Positions 13,224-14,542 of a stretch of DNA of 14,542 nt are shown here, piece by piece. Below the pieces are notes generated by a model. It searched no databases. It saw nothing but the letters and a program-made list of their open reading frames with translations, and was not told the origin of the DNA. Made by a program: the position numbers and the translations under genes. Each line of letters starts with the position of its first letter. The stretch's first letter is position 1. Source of the stretch: CAZTLE01 sp964614415 (GTDB lineage Bacteria; Bacteroidota; Bacteroidia; Flavobacteriales; Flavobacteriaceae). Location of the stretch: NCBI GenBank assembly GCA_964614415.1, contig CAZTLE010000102.1, forward strand, positions 1 through 14,542. Direction: 5' to 3'.

Positions 13224-14150
13224 ATGAGGTTTTTTGAGCATAAGAAAGAGGTCTTGCGCAAGCCTGTAGACCTTTCAGCCTTCGGTATTGAAGGTTTTCA
13301 ACTCACGGTGCTAAGAGAGGATCTTCTTCATCCTGTGGTTTCAGGAAATAAGTTTCGCAAGCTCAAATACAATTTCTATCAAGCGAAGAAAGAGGGATAT
13401 TCAAGGTTGATAACCTTCGGAGGTGCTTTCTCCAATCATATTTTAGCGGTAGCCTGTGCGGCCCGGGAATGTAGTTTTCAATCAATTGGAATCATACGGG
13501 GGGAAGAACTGGTTCACAAATGGGCCAATAATGCAACACTTTCCAGGGCGAGTGAGTTTGGAATGAGACTTCATTTCGTTTCGCGATTCGAGTTCAGACA
13601 AAAAGACCAACCCGGGTATCAGGAGTCGCTCCAGCGGGAATTCGGACCTTCCTACATGATCCCTGAAGGCGGAACTAATGAGCTCGCCGTACGCGGATGT
13701 GAAGAAATTCTGTCAAAATCCGACACCTCCCATGACTACATTTGTACGTCTGTTGGCACGGGAGGGACCATGGCGGGAATTGTACGATCGGCAGGTACCG
13801 ATCAGCACGTCATTGGCTACTCTGCATTGAAAGGAACCTTTCAGCGGGAAGTGATTGATTTATACACCGAAAAGACCGACTATACGATGACCGATGCCTG
13901 GTGTTTTGGAGGTTATGCCAAAATAGATAGCGATTTGGTCCGTTTTATCAATGAATTCAGAAGCAAGACCGGAATTCCTTTGGACCCCGTGTATACCGGA
14001 AAAATGATGTACGGTATTATAGATGGGATGCGAAACGGGTATTTCAGAGAAAATAGCCGTATTTTAGCAGTCCATACCGGAGGTCTGCAGGGAATCGCCG
14101 GAATGAACCAAATTTTGAAGCAAAAGAACCTACCATTATTGCATGAGTAA
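13224..14150 (+). CDS. ACC deaminase / D-cysteine desulfhydrase family PLP enzyme
   Basis: The frame can begin with a TTG at 13179, but the ATG at 13224 (MRFFEHKKEV) fits the usual length of about 300 aa and gives 308 residues. It is a fold-type II PLP enzyme: REDLLHPVVSGNKFRKLKYN places the Schiff-base lysine at about K43, followed by TFGGAFSNH (substrate and cofactor contacts), IIRGEEL, PEGGTNELAVRG, the phosphate-binding loop TSVGTGGTMAG and a late AVHTGGLQG. The family includes 1-aminocyclopropane-1-carboxylate deaminase and D-cysteine desulfhydrase; sequence alone does not separate them, and in non-plant-associated bacteria D-amino-acid desulfhydrase activity is common. It is presumably cytosolic. 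Its stop overlaps the start of the next gene by 8 bp, indicating translational coupling. It is divergent from the fibre-protein block and shows no obvious link to it. Confidence 0.85.
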   Translation: MRFFEHKKEVLRKPVDLSAFGIEGFQLTVLREDLLHPVVSGNKFRKLKYNFYQAKKEGYSRLITFGGAFSNHILAVACAARECSFQSIGIIRGEELVHKWANNATLSRASEFGMRLHFVSRFEFRQKDQPGYQESLQREFGPSYMIPEGGTNELAVRGCEEILSKSDTSHDYICTSVGTGGTMAGIVRSAGTDQHVIGYSALKGTFQREVIDLYTEKTDYTMTDAWCFGGYAKIDSDLVRFINEFRSKTGIPLDPVYTGKMMYGIIDGMRNGYFRENSRILAVHTGGLQGIAGMNQILKQKNLPLLHE

Positions 14151-14542
14151 ATTGTCAATGAGAAACTGGAGCTACCTTTGTCTCTTCGTCCTCTTCTTTG
14201 CAGGCTGTAAATCGAAGCAGCGCGTTGCCGAAAGACCCGATCCCCGAAACGAACAGGTGGTGATCTCCAATCGTCCGTCCAATGATAACCCTTCCAACGA
14301 CTCTCAGGTGGTAAAACCCAAGGATCCACCTCCTAATGCAACCTATGCCCAGGTGGTGCAAACCTATATCGAAAATTATAAGCAGATTGCCATGGACGAG
14401 ATGCAGCAATACGGTATTCCTGCCAGTATTACCCTGGCACAGGGTATTTTAGAAAGCGGTGCCGGTCGGGGTGATCTCACTCGCCGGGCGAACAATCACT
14501 TCGGAATAAAATGTCACAGGGGTTGGACCGGAGAGCGCGTAT
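14143..14542 (+). CDS. Glucosaminidase-type cell-wall hydrolase lipoprotein, N-terminal part (cut by window edge)
   Basis: The ATG at 14143 opens a frame of 133 residues with no stop before the window ends. The N-terminus MSKLSMRNWSYLCLFVLFFAGC is a lipoprotein signal peptide with lipobox FAGC, so Cys22 would be lipidated and the protein anchored to a membrane. A polar, proline- and asparagine-rich linker follows (about 23-68). The catalytic domain begins with TYAQVVQTYIENYKQIAMDE and continues QYGIPASITLAQGILESGAG, RRANNHFGIKC, HRGWTGERV. This is the glucosaminidase family (GH73-like); the Glu in ILESG is the expected catalytic acid. Bacteroidota homologues often end in LysM repeats, which would lie beyond the window. 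It overlaps the upstream gene by 8 bp. Confidence 0.87.
   Translation, partial: MSKLSMRNWSYLCLFVLFFAGCKSKQRVAERPDPRNEQVVISNRPSNDNPSNDSQVVKPKDPPPNATYAQVVQTYIENYKQIAMDEMQQYGIPASITLAQGILESGAGRGDLTRRANNHFGIKCHRGWTGERV

Overview
The window looks like the chromosome of a member of the Bacteroidota, most likely a flavobacterium. The grounds are a type IX secretion (T9SS) sorting domain, a DUF5522 protein, secreted proteins whose mature N-terminus reads QVGINT, promoters of the TAnnTTTG kind and the near absence of Shine-Dalgarno sequences.

Layout. The left flank holds the start of urocanate hydratase (hutU, minus strand, cut by the window edge), a short tandem repeat, a cysteine-rich DUF5522 protein (minus) and a divergent 115-aa membrane protein with an HEKIH motif (plus). 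The core, about 863-13036, is a block of seven minus-strand genes that all encode exported proteins. Six share one N-terminal module: signal peptide, then QVGINTTxP, LDV.S.DKG, LVPRV and LLVYNT, then a G.YYW.G..W motif. They are two large fibre-like proteins (763 and about 732 aa), three tandem paralogues of 274-282 aa, and a 245-aa protein with an unrelated C-terminal half. The seventh is a 1209-aa multidomain T9SS cargo protein: a DUF1028 Ntn-hydrolase-like domain, two MAM-like domains, a beta-rich region and a C-terminal sorting domain. The right flank (plus strand) holds a PLP-dependent ACC deaminase/D-cysteine desulfhydrase family gene, overlapped by the start of a glucosaminidase lipoprotein gene that runs off the window.

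The core appears to be four transcription units: (1) the 732-aa gene; (2) an operon of three paralogues, probably reading through into the T9SS gene; (3) the 763-aa gene; (4) the 245-aa gene. Hairpins at the ends of units 1-3 separate them. Units 1-3 share an ungapped 31-bp upstream element (core TCGATGAAAWGC on the + strand) just upstream of a TAnnTTTG-like -7 box. Unit 4 has a looser version with a one-base-longer spacer. The most interesting reading is therefore a co-regulated set of related surface or fibre proteins sharing a mature N-terminus, together with a large T9SS-exported putative hydrolase/adhesin. The biological role is unknown; the shared regulation is inferred from sequence only.
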